Assembly (NCBI GenBank): GCA_911728435.2
Contig: OU452208.1
Span: 9,610,001 to 9,674,000 of the forward strand
DNA length: 64,000 nucleotides
From: Apoderus coryli
Taxonomy: Eukaryota; Arthropoda; Insecta; Coleoptera; Attelabidae
Direction of reading: 5' to 3'
A program made the translations under genes and the position numbers. Each line of letters begins with the position of its first letter. Position 1 is the stretch's first letter. Under the pieces are notes generated by a model that searched no databases, was not told the origin of the DNA, and saw only the letters and a list, made by a program, of their open reading frames with translations. Shown piece by piece: positions 11,350 to 22,400 of this stretch.

Positions 11350-11815
11350 TATGCGCTCTTGAATATTTTTGGTGGAAAGAAGACCACGTAGTGTGGTTCA
11401 ATATGCACGTAGACATCGAAATGCTTCATCTCCAGCCCTTAGGACTCGCTTTCAACGGACGTATCCCCGTGCTATATCGACCTCTACAGTTAGAAGAAGA
11501 CTTCATCGTGCAAGAAGGCCTTTAAGGGTACTTAGCATAGCCAATAGCTTTTGCGGCAATGGCGATGAGTCATATTCACAGATGAAACAAGAATTGGACT
11601 GCAGAGTGACGACAATAGGCAAACGGTCTGGCGAGAGCCAGATCGTCAACACAGACTAAATTTTCCTAGAGAAGTTGTACCATTTGAAGGAGGGACAGTA
11701 ATGTTTCGGAGAGGAATCATGTTCAATCGCCGAACGCCGTTAATTCGCTTGATTGTTTCAATGCATACTCGTGTCAATATGCTACTCAGAAACAGAGGCC
11801 ATACTGATTATTGAT
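11350..11815 (+). pseudogene. Tc1-like transposase relic
   Basis: Translation in shifting frames gives an HTH-like part (RRPRSVVQYARRH, RTRFQRTYPRAISTSTVRRRL), then FTDETRI, the first catalytic Asp region of Tc1-like transposases, then VWREPDRQHR and a GGTVMFRRGI block corresponding to GGxVMVWGGI. The last catalytic region is missing. There are at least two frameshifts and several stops. A CAGGGTGAG string near 11000 could be a left terminus; no right terminus was found. Confidence 0.65.
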
Positions 11816-11819
11816 TGAT

Positions 11820-12580
11820 GTTAATTTTGGGTAAAAAAAAAGTCTTGTTAATTTTCGTTGTAATGAATTTACTTAAAAATTGCAATATTTTTTGTTATGC
11901 TGTTTCAATAATTATTTAAAATTTTTTTTAATATTATTATTGTCAAAAATACTTTCAGAAATACTTACTTGACCGACAAAGTAGGCAATTATTTATTCGT
12001 AAAGATTTTAGTACCAATAACTTAAAAAACTTAATATCTTAATTTGTACAGCTAAAAATATCAACACAAGCTGATCAAACTAAGCAACATCATAATTTAC
12101 TATATATAAAATTCTGTTCTTGTATGCGCAGTTTTTTGATAAATAAAAGGATCAGACATTAGATTAAGTAATTTGGATATATCCCAATACCTATAAAGGT
12201 ATATAACCAAATATAAATTTCTCCTAAAGCCGTCAGCTCATTTCGAAGTTTGCTGCTTAAAAATTCTCTCTCGTCGCGTATTTGAGAGTTTGAAACGAGG
12301 GAGACTTTATATAGGATGATAAAACTAAAATTTTACACATATTTAGACTTTTAGTGAGCTTAGAATTGTTTTCTCTATTGTCCGAAATTGATAACTATAA
12401 ATATTTCTTTAGATATACATCGTAGAGCGAATAATCGTTGAAATTCACTTGTAGAATTTTGAGCAATAAAGCCAATTACTGAGATACTTGGGGATCTATC
12501 TAATCAGATAATTTAGAGCCAAATAATATTTTTTATTTTCTCTATCTTATGCTCTGATGCAAATCAAGTTTCACTTAAAA
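11820..12580. other. no gene seen
   Basis: AT-rich sequence without recognisable coding regions or repeats. Confidence 0.45.
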
Positions 12581-12586
12581 CGCTTC

Positions 12587-12721
12587 GGATGGGGCTCACA
12601 AACAAAACATGGATTAAATAACTAAATGTTATTTAATGTCAAACACTTTTTGTTTTTTATTAACACAATGTTTCATCAACGTAAAACGGTGGCTTTATGC
12701 TGTGTTTGTGAGCTCCATCCC
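12587..12721. mobile_element. small MITE-like element
   Basis: Imperfect inverted repeats lie at 12587-12609 (GGATGGGGCTCACAAACA) and 12701-12721 (complement, with one clear mismatch), bounding 135 bases of AT-rich DNA. There is no coding capacity. The family is unknown. Confidence 0.5.
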
Positions 12722-12829
12722 AAGAATTTAAAGCAACATTTGAAGAAATAAGGCTCAACAAAATTAGAAGAAAAAAAGATGCAAATCAAGAATATTTTAA
12801 ATTAATAAAAATTAAACTGGTGAATTTCG

Positions 12830-12990
12830 ATCTGATCTATCTGTGGTTTACTCACAATTACTTAGAATTAAATTTGGACAAAACAAAAACAATTATTTTC
12901 CCACAAATGCTAAGTTATTCAGAAGTAGTTCCGTTAAACTGTTAGGCTTTGCTCTTGATAATGGGCTGAGTTGGTTCTGGAAAGCAAGCT
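12830..12990 (+). pseudogene. LINE RT relic, short
   Basis: Conceptual translation gives LWFTHNYLELNLDKTKTIIF and then, after a frameshift, VKLLGFALDNGLSW. These two blocks follow the YADD box in LINE RTs (thumb region). It is too decayed to assign to a clade. Confidence 0.55.
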
Positions 12991-13209
12991 GTCCTCTTGT
13001 ATATTTGTCTTCCGGAGAATGAATCCATTCTCACTTCAGCCTCCGCCTCTGATCCATTCACACCAAGGTTGGGTTTGAAAGAATATGGAGCACGTTAACG
13101 TTAACTTTTACGAAATGCAGATAAAGTCATTGATGAAGTAACTTTTAATTAACAATGGGAGGACATCGACGAATGTAGATTCAAGACAAACTACTGGAGA
13201 TGGTTAGTC

Positions 13210-13440
13210 GCCAGTTTGGAAATGAAATATAGGCTTAGCAGATCTTCTTCTTCATCTGAATGTGAAGTGAGGTTTCGAGTAGGCTATTAATAATAATTAG
13301 TAATGTTTTGAAGAGAAAGAATTTTGGGTGTCTAAATTGAACAGCTTTGTTTGTACAGTTTCTGCTTGAAAGAGAAGACAGTGTTTGACAAATATAGGAG
13401 ACATACTTACTTGTTTTATTCTGAAAAAAATACCCTGACC
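13210..13440. repeat. dispersed repeat R1, copy 1
   Basis: From CCAGTTTGGAAATGA to about CCCTGACCCCACA, this stretch matches 16224-16438 in the same orientation, with scattered substitutions and small indels (shared strings include TTCTGCTTGAAA, GGAGACATACTTACTT and TTTATTCTGAA). Function and family are unknown. The copies are ~3 kb apart, with a mariner relic between them. Confidence 0.6.
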
Positions 13441-13991
13441 CCACACTTTTATCAATATCCGTCGTTTTATTTTAAATTTAACATTCAATAAATTGACAAA
13501 ACTCGATTTTATTATTCAACATAGGTGCCTTCAATAAAATAAAATAACTTTATTTTTGCATTAAAGTCATAACAAGTATGAATATGCACGTCAAAATAAG
13601 ACAACAAATACATATATTAATAATTACACGCTAAAAAAAGACAATGCAATGTAGCAACATTTAAAATTAATATTCTGTGGTGTCATGAATGGTAGTGAAA
13701 CACGAGTCATGAAACCACAGGTCCTACCAGAAACTCCGACACTGAATAATAAGTTTTGCATTAATATATTTTTAATTTTATTTCTAAATTGACTAAATGG
13801 CAATTGTCTTAAATTAATATTTAGTTTTCCGAAAAGTTATAAGCCCATGTATGAGGGACTTTTCTCAAATTTTGCAGGTTTATGTTGCGGAGGGCAATAC
13901 GAGTAGGTATAGCGATTTTCCAACTTTTCGATCCATTTTTATAGTTTTCTCTTTCTCGTCAAAATAGGCCCCAGTTTCAGCGATTACTTCA

Positions 13992-14515
13992 TCATTTGGA
14001 TTCTGGTGTGTAATAATGAAGCCATGTTTCATCCATTGTCGCATATCCACGATAGAATTCCGTTTTATTGCGGTTTAAGAGCGCCAAACACTCCTCTGAA
14101 GCATCAATTCGTTGTTGTTTTTGGTCGACGGTGAACTCCCGCGGCACCCACTTTGCACAGAGCTTTCGCATACCCAAATCTTCGTGTAAAGTGGTCAAAA
14201 CACTACCATCTGATATCTTTACAATGTCAGCTAGCTCGTGCACCTTCAATTTGCGATCGTTCATAACCAATGTGTGGATTTTATTGACTTTTCTGGAATA
14301 ACAGCCTCATTTGGGCATCCACTGCGCTCTGCATCATTTGTGCTGGTAAAATCACGTTTAAATTCAGCAATCCACTTCTCTGACATGACGAACAACAACC
14401 GGAGCGTTCCTGAGTGTTGTGGGCGATCTAATTGCGTCTTTTGAGAATGGTAAACACTCTGTATTGACCACGACTGATTTGTGTAAGGCTTTTGACTGTA
14501 GACTCTAGTAATCAT
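13992..14515 (-). pseudogene. mariner transposase relic (N-terminal half)
   Basis: Read on the minus strand, the HTH-linker region (KVHELADIVKISDGSVLT, then LGMRKLCAKWVPREF) and the first catalytic block (YATMDETWLHYYTPESK) are classical for mariner (DD34D) transposases. A frame change lies between the two ORFs (14261-14515 and 13992-14270). A stop follows PESK and the second and third catalytic Asp regions are absent, so this is a truncated copy. No TIRs were identified. Confidence 0.85.
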
Positions 14516-14519
14516 ACCT

Positions 14520-15755
14520 ACTGTACTGGGTCGGCTGACTTGTTGATCATTCCAAAATATAGACTACCAAAATCTAAAAATAACTATCTTAATTACAAAT
14601 TTTAGAATAAGATACCGAAGCAGATTCGGTCGTTTAACTACAAATTATTTAAAACTAAAAGACATATTTGTTAAAGCACTGTTTTTACTCTGTCGATGAA
14701 TTTATTGAGAGTGATTGGTTGTAGAGTTCTTGATTCTTGTTGACAATATCGCGTTGTTTTGTTGTGCAGTATTGTCCTAACTGTTGTATATTGTCGTATA
14801 TATTTTTATGTGATTTGTATTTGTGTTGTATTTGCAAGTATTGTATTTATATTGACAAACTGCATTTTTCGAATATTGTAATAAACTATCTAAACTAAAC
14901 TTACCATTTGTCTCGATGGAGCAGATTGCGGATAATGTTTATCGTGCCATTGTTTGGTTACCACTGTATTTTTCAGAATTCTAGACTAGTGCAGAGATTG
15001 GTTGTTTCGATTAACAATCTAAATATTTTTTCCACTCTGTATAAATATATATTTTTTTGTATAACGAATTGACTCTATCTCTCACGGTAGGTATATTTCC
15101 TTTTGTTGAACGAAATTTCTTAATAGAAGTTAGCAGTATGCGATCCTAATCTTCATCGTTATTCCTGCATCGTAGATCCCTTCTCGTCAGTAGCGACATC
15201 TGTAATCCCGCGCGTTCGCTTCATGGAACTTGCACGTGACCGGAATGACACAATTGAGCCAATATTTTTTTGTTCGTTTGGTTTTTGGATAAAAAAATAT
15301 CGTGCGTTATCAATAAAAATGTGTCACTTGTTAATTTTGTGTTCATAGATAGATTAGACCAGTTTTCCATTTAATTTAGATTACAAGATGATAAAACTAT
15401 TGAGATAGTTTAGCAGTTCTATAATTGTTTTATTTATTTATTTATTTATTTAATGTATGTTTCAATTTTTTAAGTGTACCTACACCATTTCAAAAGAGGA
15501 TTTCAGTAATATGTTTTTTGTTTTTTTAGTCGGATCTATATAACGTACCTACCGACAAGTTGTTTAAAAAATGGGAGAAAACTTATTCCGAGAATGATTT
15601 CTCCTTTAAACGAAAAGTTAGTTAGTTAGGGAGATGACTCGTCGAAAACATACAGGAACATTTAATTGGCATTTAAAATATAAATACTTAAAATAATAAC
15701 ACTGGAGTTTGGTGAAAGAATTTCTGGTAATTAAATAGATATCTTTGGCGTGTTC
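14520..15755. other. no gene seen
   Basis: AT-rich, with some TTGTATTG-type low-complexity runs around 14740-14900. No recognisable coding sequence. Confidence 0.45.
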
Positions 15756-15759
15756 GTCT

Positions 15760-16057
15760 AATCAATAAAACGAACATAGCCATGTATCATAAGTGTGCAC
15801 TGAACAACAACAACTTCGGTCCATCCACCAAATATACAGGTCAAAGAGTGATTGTTTAGATTCAATCCTGGGTAAGTAGAATCTTGTAAGCTGTAAACCA
15901 AGATCATGACGCAATATTTGCCATAAAGTGGATGGAAACAATTGTTGATCACGATGACGAATTGACGCATGCTGCACACCAACAATCCTTTGAAGGCGCG
16001 CACTAAGGCGTCTTCTATGTTATAGTTTAGACGGAGCGTATTGGAAAAACCATCCAA
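15760..16057 (-). pseudogene. possible Tc1/mariner-superfamily transposase relic (HTH region)
   Basis: In one minus-strand frame the string ASIRHRDQQL..STLWQILRHDLGL resembles the second helix-turn-helix and linker of DD41D-like transposases (compare the intact element at 30017-31090, GVSRSSIIRILKAYKF). No catalytic residues remain. The match is short and by eye only. Confidence 0.4.
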
Positions 16058-16223
16058 TTAATTGCTGTGCTAATCAAACCACCATGTTTTTTTTGTTTTC
16101 AATAAGATGACGTAGACTGTGCCAATAAAGCTAACAGAACAAGCAGTCCACATGAAGCGCACGCTATCTGAAACAGCATGATCATTACTTCGGATAGAGG
16201 CTGCTCTACTGACGGTGCTTCGT

Positions 16224-16438
16224 GGCCAGTTTGGAAATGAAGTATATGCTTAGCATATCTTCTTCTTCACCCGAATGAGAAGTGAAGTTTCGAGTAGCAA
16301 ATTGAACATATATGACTAATTGCCCATTCAAGGCACAGCTTTCTTCGTACTGTTTCTGCTTGAAATAGAGGACAGTATTTGACAAATAGAGGAGACATAC
16401 TTACTTCTTTTATTCTGAAGAAAATATCTTGCCCCACA
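16224..16438. repeat. dispersed repeat R1, copy 2
   Basis: Second copy of the repeat described at 13210-13440. It ends (GCCCCACA) exactly where the mitochondrial cox3 fragment begins. Confidence 0.6.
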
Positions 16439-16700
16439 AAGGGGCTTCTGAGTATTCAAATCCTTGAAGGATTGTGAAGTAGATTCCCAATAATACGGTT
16501 ACAAGTAATTCTTGAAAGGCTTGCTTATAGTTATTTTCTATGATGTGCTGAGCCCAGGTAATGGAGAAACCAGATGTTAGTCGAATTAGAGTGTTTAATA
16601 GGTGGATTCTCATTGGATTGAATGGTGTAACTCCTTTAGGAGGTCAAGTCATCCCTATTTCGATGGAAGGTGATAGGGAATTATGGAAAAAACCTCATCC
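16437..16700 (-). pseudogene. COX3: nuclear copy of mitochondrial cytochrome c oxidase subunit 3 (NUMT)
   Basis: The minus strand encodes an internal COX3 segment: [52 protein letters not shown] and [24 protein letters not shown]3 is a core subunit of respiratory complex IV and is encoded in the mitochondrial genome. Two in-frame TGA codons (complement of 16644-16646 and 16695-16697) sit where COX3 has tryptophan, which is the invertebrate mitochondrial code; in the nucleus they are stops. The fragment is about 260 bp, lacks both ends of the gene and cannot be expressed. Relatively few changes from a typical insect COX3 suggest a moderately recent transfer. Confidence 0.9.
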
Positions 16701-17029
16701 CTGGTGAATTGGCAAGCTAAACAAACCCATTAAAATAGAGAACTCTCAAATTGGCTGTTATAGAAAACAGTGCCGCCAAGTGAATGTTCTAGCCACACAT
16801 ACAGGACAGTACCAAGAATGGATCCTGGAAAACCATACAGAATACTAGTAAAATAGGTCTAGACAGGAACGCGGCAGAACCTTTAGAGGAAGAGATAGAA
16901 ATAGGTTGAGGATAATAAAGGATAAAATCGGTTAATGGCCACGCACAAATTTCTTGTATACAATTGTACAGTTTAAACCAGAAACCGTAAGAGATATACT
17001 ACGTGATTGCAAATAGTTGAAGGAAAAAT

Positions 17030-17290
17030 GGTGTGGAAATGCTGAAAAGGCCTTAATGAGCTTAGCAAGAATAACATAGGTTCCCTTGTTTGGATACCTG
17101 GATATTCTGGTGTCAGGGGAAACGAAAAAGTTAATAAGTTAGCAAAAAGGGGGTAACAACCCTTTTTGTAGGTCCTGAGCCGTTCTATGGCTTAGGGAAA
17201 CAGACAGAACAATACTCTGGCAAAATCTTCCAATCACGAAAGATCTAAAATCTGTTTGGATCTCAGTTCTTACTGAGCTGGCTACTTATT
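17030..17290 (+). pseudogene. LINE ribonuclease H domain relic
   Basis: One frame gives ELSKNNIGSLVWIPGYSGVR, then GNEKVNKLAKRG, the C-terminal part of the RNase H domain found in I/R1/jockey-type LINEs (VWVPGHSGxxGNExADxLA). A stop follows at the end of this block and then a VGPEPF string. Upstream (16740-17030) is probably more of the same element but could not be read. Confidence 0.65.
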
Positions 17291-17299
17291 ATTATAAGA

Positions 17300-18470
17300 T
17301 TAGACCTAGAAGAAAGTTCTAAAACTTGACTTGAGACACAGTTCAAGTAACTCAAGACAGGGGGAGACAATAGACTATCAGGTCGCAGTGTATCTAATTT
17401 TAATCTTAATATAAAGCCAGTAGGCTGCAGTGATATCGGAGAGAGCTTTTATGTAGAATATTTCCCTTAAAATACGCAAGTTGACAGCTAGTTCCGGTAT
17501 AAGTTTTGAAAGTTGCCAAATTTTCTTAGATTTGCTATTTATACTTTTGTCTACGTTTATCGCGGCCTTCCAGAGGGACACCGTGTATACACAGGATTCA
17601 GTTGTTTTTTATTTTTAATTAACACGAATTGCATTTCAAGTTTATTTTGAAAAAAGTTATTTTTTATTCCCTTACAAAAATAAAACAGATATACATATAA
17701 GTTGATATTATGAAGAATACCATCACGTATATGTTGAGAGCAATTTACAGGTCCAGTGATGTTTATCTCCATATTATAGTGGCGAGCACATATATGAAAC
17801 TAAAAAAGCAAATAATATAAAAAAAAAATGGGAAGAAAAACATTAAAAAAAACCAAATGGGAAAAAGTTTCGAATATATGGTGTTACATGCACGATGTGC
17901 TTGAAACTTTTTAATTAAAAATGTATAATAGAGATTCAACGTTCAATTTTAATTCGATTTACGCAATTTTCGCTGATAATTTTTATTTTGTTGCTCTTTT
18001 TTTTTGTAGGTTGGAACCTTATGGATACAGGTCCGTAAAAATGCAAAATAATTCGTTAGCTATATCGTGCTTATTGCTATTGGATATTGGTTTCAATTTA
18101 TTTAAAGTAGGTATATCCGCTGGTTTTGCGAATATGCTTAATACGAGGCATGAGGATGCAGGCGACTTTTAGTACTATATTATTTTAATATAATAATAAT
18201 AATAAGTTTATTTGCAGCTCATTTAACATAAAAAAACTTATGATGCATAAAAAAAACATATTCTTGTACGTAAAAAACTACAAAAAAAAATTAAAAAGGC
18301 AGTAAAATCTCATATCAAATTTTAATCCTGCTACACCATTATGACTAGACTTACATTCCTCCCTTGAAATAGACAAATATATTATACATATGTATATTAG
18401 GTAGAAATAATTTTACAGACAAAAAAATTACTTAAAAACTAACTTTACAAATTTATAAGAATATTGATTC
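17300..18470. other. no gene assigned
   Basis: AT-rich. A CAGAGGGACACCGTGTATAC string near 17571 looks like a transposon terminus. The ORF at 17921-18172 follows a T-rich tract ending in TTGTAG (a possible splice acceptor), but its product is unrecognised and no partner exon was seen. Confidence 0.35.
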
Positions 18471-18474
18471 AATC

Positions 18475-18790
18475 AAAGGCGCCATTCCTTGGATTGGTGT
18501 TTGGATTCTGCCGTAACGTAGGCCACCCAAGTCTCGTCGCCAGTGACAATTCGGCTTGTGACCTTCCCCGTTGTATTGACGTCACATATTTGTAGCAATG
18601 TGAGAGAACTGGCTAAATGTTCGCTTTTGTGATCGTCCGTCAGCATTTTCGGATCCCAGTGTGAGCATAACTTTCAGTAGTTCAAACGTTCTGACACAAT
18701 TTTTTCGTAAATCACACCTCTTGACAATTTAGGAAATTCACAAGATAACGCTGATAGCGTAAATCGTCTGTTCTTTTTCACTCATAAATT
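18475..18790 (-). pseudogene. mariner transposase relic (middle part)
   Basis: Minus-strand translation gives the block TGDETWVAYVTAESKHQSKEWR, with only minor breaks, preceded by LCSHWDPKMLT and an HLASSLTLLQ segment. This is the region around the first catalytic Asp of mariner transposases and resembles the same region of the element at 36268-37194 (GDETWVAYVTPESK). Both ends are missing. Confidence 0.75.
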
Positions 18791-19429
18791 TTTTGCACCA
18801 AGTCATGAGAAATGAGTGAAGGTCGTTCCTCGTCATGCACATTCATGACCATCTTTAAAAGCTGTCACCTATTTCCTTACCATCCCATGACTCATAATGT
18901 TTTCTCCGTAAACTTCACTGATCTGAGGATGAATTTCATAGGTGATCTAGTTGGTCTTATTTTAGATTGTAATTATTATGATTCTTTATTTTAATTTATT
19001 TTTAATTACAACTCAATCTAATTGATTTTTCTGTAAATGGGGTTATCCTGTTGAAAATAAATGGTTATTTGAAGAAATAATCCATATTTAACTGTGAAGT
19101 GCAAGATTAGTTGCAATAAAATACCAGCGTCACCTCCACAAACTGTTTGACGGGCAGGTCTTATTGGATAGCGAGCAGTTATATTTATAATTTAAAATAA
19201 GTAGGTATAATAGGTATACAATCTATCAATCTCTGCACTATTTTTTAAGAGTAAAAAAATCTTAATTGCTTAAAAAGTTAGTGAGGCACTGCCTCACCTG
19301 CCTCATAGGACTAGCCGCCCCTGATACAAATCAAAACTAACTAGAGGTCGGTGTTAAAAAATAGTAATAAAAAACAGTGACAATGTAAAACAAAATTCGA
19401 TGTGGAAACACGTTACAAAACAAAAAACA

Positions 19430-19683
19430 CTTCGTCGGCCTAATTTTAAAACCTCGTAAGTCAAAATTTTTGTGATATTTAGATTTTGTTATAATGGAAC
19501 GAAAAATTATGATATCTACGATATTTTAAAGCCTTGTAACTCCCGCCCGAATATTGCGACATCTATGTGTTGTTATTTAAAGCTCGTATGTCGACAATGT
19601 AATTTACATTACGTTCCATTATAACAAAATCTAAATTTCACAAAATTTTGACTTACGAGGTTTTAAAATTAGGCGGACGACTT
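19430..19683. mobile_element. MITE with ~73-bp terminal inverted repeats
   Basis: The left arm (about 19430-19502: TCGTCGGCCTAATTTTAAAA, then CCTCGTAAGTC) and right arm (19611-19683) are complementary over about 73 bases with a few mismatches. The string TTTAAARCCTYGTAAGTC recurs in decayed form inside (about 19526 and 19576), so the interior seems built from the same repeat. There is no coding capacity. It lies within the Penelope-like element. Confidence 0.65.
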
Positions 19684-19941
19684 ATCACATAAGACGTTTA
19701 AAGTTGACTTGTTGGTGAAACAATGAATCAGTCGTAAATAAACATAAAACTACTTCAACTATATGCAAATAGACTTCTATCAAAGATTAAACTAAAATAG
19801 TAGTAAGAAAAAAGGTAAATCAATAAAATAAAATAGACCAACAGCCAATTCCAAGATTTGTATGAAAATACATATGGTTAAAAATAATCAAGGAACTATA
19901 AGGAGAGGACAGAAAATAACATAAAATTAAAAACAAAGGAG

Positions 19942-20478
19942 TTAAACCTGAGATTGTCTCAGATAGAGAAGACTCTCAAAGAAAATAAAAGGATCAAATT
20001 GTACTTGGTCATTTAAACAGACAACTTCATAGTTATTTTTGGCTTTGTAAATCTCAAGCATTTCCAAAAGAGTCATTCTGCCAGCCTTATCGCAGATGTG
20101 TAGGACTTTGCAGTCAATATCCATATTGAAAAAATACCTCTCATTTAAGACATGGTTAGCAAAGGAGGACAGAGTATTAAAAACGGTATCATCAGTGCTC
20201 CTTGATCTTTCGATCAGTCTGAAGTGCTCCCTAACTCTAACTTCCACCCTGCGGCCAGATTGACCAACATAAAGTGCCGAACAAGAAGGTTCAGAGCAAG
20301 AAATGGAGTAGGCTCCTGACATGTATTATCCTTCGAATTCACTAATGCAGATCCAAGTCTATCAACGGTTCTAAAAGTAATGTTAATATCAAATCTAGAA
20401 TTGAAACATCTCTGCACTTTGTAGGATATATTGTCAATAAATGGAATAGAAAAACATTTCTTGAATCTTTGAGTGGTG
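19942..20478 (-). pseudogene. Penelope-like element GIY-YIG endonuclease (frameshifted)
   Basis: The upstream frame carries the PLE linker (SIPFIDNISYKVQRCFN, then a VNSKDNT end). After a frameshift near 20325 the GIY-YIG domain reads SGAYSISCSEP, ALYVGQSGRR and VREHFR, so GIY has become GAY and YIG has become YVG. The conserved Arg and His remain, and a LLEMLEIYKAKNN block contains the expected acidic residue, followed by LNDQVQF. In PLEs this domain nicks target DNA to prime reverse transcription. No RT is left upstream, because homology stops at about 20478, next to the opposite-strand hammerhead motif. Confidence 0.8.
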
Positions 20479-20485
20479 TATTGTG

Positions 20486-20530
20486 GTGGCTGATGATGGG
20501 ATCTGCGATATCCCGAAACATGTTCCACTT
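20486..20530 (+). ncRNA. hammerhead-ribozyme-like motif with intact core
   Basis: Reading +: GTGG, CTGATGA (20490-20496), stem II GGGAT/ATCCC (498-502 with 510-514) closed by a 7-base loop, GAAA (515-518), CATG, then the triplet GTT and CCAC (525-528). GTGG pairs with CCAC as stem I, on either side of the predicted GUU cleavage site, and stem III is minimal. All core positions CUGANGA and GAAA are conserved. This is the layout of type I hammerheads of Penelope-like elements. It is antisense to the adjoining GIY-YIG ORF, in keeping with an inverted terminal repeat. Confidence 0.68.
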
Positions 20531-20589
20531 TTAAGATAATAAACAGTTTGTGGAGGTGACGTTGGTATTTTATTGCAACTAAATGATTA

Positions 20590-21950
20590 TTTATTTATTT
20601 AGAAGGAATAAAAAGTCTAAAAGCACGTTAGACTAAATGTATCGAGCTAAATCTGTAGAAAAAAAATGGGTACCTTTAAAAGTCGCGATTTCCTAAGTGC
20701 GCGTCTAATCCAAAAACAAAGCTTCGCGACTGGACACTAGATAGTGCATACCCAGCTAATATGAATAATGAATGAAGAAAGCCAGCATATCTATAAATGC
20801 TGCACAGTATTTGCGGAATCTTAAGTGGTGCGGTCTGTGTTATATAAAATAAGAACATTTTCAATATAAGTATGTCTGTGTAGATAAATAAATAAGAAAA
20901 TCGACAGTTCGATATTGGAATATCTTACGCTATATATGGGTAGGGTTGTGAGAAAAAAATTCTATATGCGTTCCTTTTGAAATGTCACTCAAAGGATATG
21001 TTTTTGAATTTTGTTACACAATGTACAATAAAGGAAGTATACTTTGAAATGTACGTTTGAAATAGATGCTGAGAGAGCTGCAGCACTACAAGTTGAAGGT
21101 TTATTCACACATATTGCATATATAGGGTGAGATAAACCAAAGATTTCGTTGGGTTGCTATAAATGTTCACGCTATGCACGCAAACTTCAAATGGTTGCAA
21201 ATTCTTTCTTATATAGATTGAAGGTCCGTATTTGTATTGATTTCTCATTTAAAATCTCTGAAGATGTATTTAAATTATCTATACAAACGTGCCAAATTTC
21301 ATTTAAATATTATCTAAACCAGTTTTAGAAAAATTTTAAAATTTGGCTTTTTTTTAAATGTTGACGCCATGTAACTTTGTAACGAAGCATTTTTCGAATA
21401 TAGTTTATAATAGAAACTGATATTATTTTGTGGTTCTCTGTATGCCTCTAAAGTTTACGCTTTCGAAACTGGACCACACGGTATATGCCGTATATTCTCG
21501 CTTAAAGTACGCTTAGTTATCTCATTTAATTGGACACACTGTATCATATGTTGCACACTTTTTTTCAATTCAAATAACACAACATGTGGTAAGTTGACAA
21601 AATAATGTTCTTAATTGGCAAATGTTATCAATTCACGAATCTGTATCTGATCAGTCGCTGAATTTTTTTTATCCATTTTGCTTTTATGCCGTTGTGGTTA
21701 CGACATATATACAATACTACTTACTAATTGAATTTCATAAAAATTATTATGAAAACTGTGTACGTGACATGAGTTTTTACGTTAAGGCACCTGCAAAAGT
21801 TTTTATTGGATAAGTTTAACAATATTCTGCCACTTTTTCAGACCATATCCGCACCCTCCAACCTTCTATGATATCATTTCGAAAAAATAAAATTGTTCAT
21901 TTTATTTCATCTGAAAGCTACTAATCAAATCCATTTCAAAAAGCAACACT
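20590..21950. other. no gene seen
   Basis: AT-rich without recognisable coding regions. Strings TATAGGGTGAGATAA (about 21120) and TTATCTCATTTAA..CACACTGTA (about 21515) might be decayed ends of a small DNA element, but the match is weak. Confidence 0.4.
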
Positions 21951-21959
21951 ACTGTTATT

Positions 21960-22400
21960 GAAAAACATTTTGATTACAGCCAGTGGGAAATGTAGATTTT
22001 CGAAGAATCAATTCTGTTGCCCAAGAGATGGCATTTTCTCAATCCGATTGAAAACCAAAGACATTTTTGGCATTAACGTTTGGTGTCGTATTATCAACGG
22101 TCATTTAATTGGCCCATAGTTTTACGAAAGTATTTTATGCAGTGAACAACATTTGCAATTTCTTCAAGAGCAACTTCCTGTGCTTCTCGAAAATGTACCA
22201 TTACAGGAAGGAGCAAATATGTTTTTCCAGCATGAAGGAACGCCGCCCACAAAGCAAGAATCGTCTACGAATTTTTAAATTATATTTTGCGATACAGTGG
22301 TCGCATAAATCACCTGACCTGACCCCACTAGACTTCTTCCTGTGGGGAACATTGAAAAATTTAAGAAACCCTTTTCAGAATTTTTCTACCGTTTTTCATT
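21960..22400 (+). pseudogene. Tc1/mariner-superfamily (DD41D-like) transposase relic
   Basis: In shifting frames one reads FGINVWCRIINGHLIGP, FLQEQLPVLLENVPLQEGAN, MFFQHEGTPP (the second catalytic region, QHDGAPPH in live relatives, with Asp lost) and SPDLTPLDFFLWG (third catalytic region). The order and wording match the intact DD41D transposase at 30017-31090. Several frameshifts and in-frame stops are present. Confidence 0.72.

Larger units (their letters stand above)
19111..20579 (-). mobile_element. 5'-truncated Penelope-like retroelement with inverted terminal repeats
   Basis: A GIY-YIG endonuclease ORF (minus strand, 19942-20478) is enclosed by an inverted repeat. 19111-19148 (TTGCAATAAAATACCAGCGT and onward) is the complement of 20541-20578, with one visible substitution. 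Inside the right repeat is a hammerhead-like motif on the opposite strand to the ORF. Penelope-like elements are known to carry partial LTR-like repeats in direct or inverted orientation, and hammerhead motifs. The RT part is missing, so the copy is dead. A MITE (19430-19683) sits in the 3' region. Confidence 0.7.

Noticed and set aside
17921..18172. 83-aa ORF after a possible splice acceptor
   Set aside because: No recognisable domain and no partner exon. Kept as unassigned.
21118..21535. Possible MITE with TATAGGGTGAGATAA-type ends
   Set aside because: The ends match over too few bases and no target duplication is visible.
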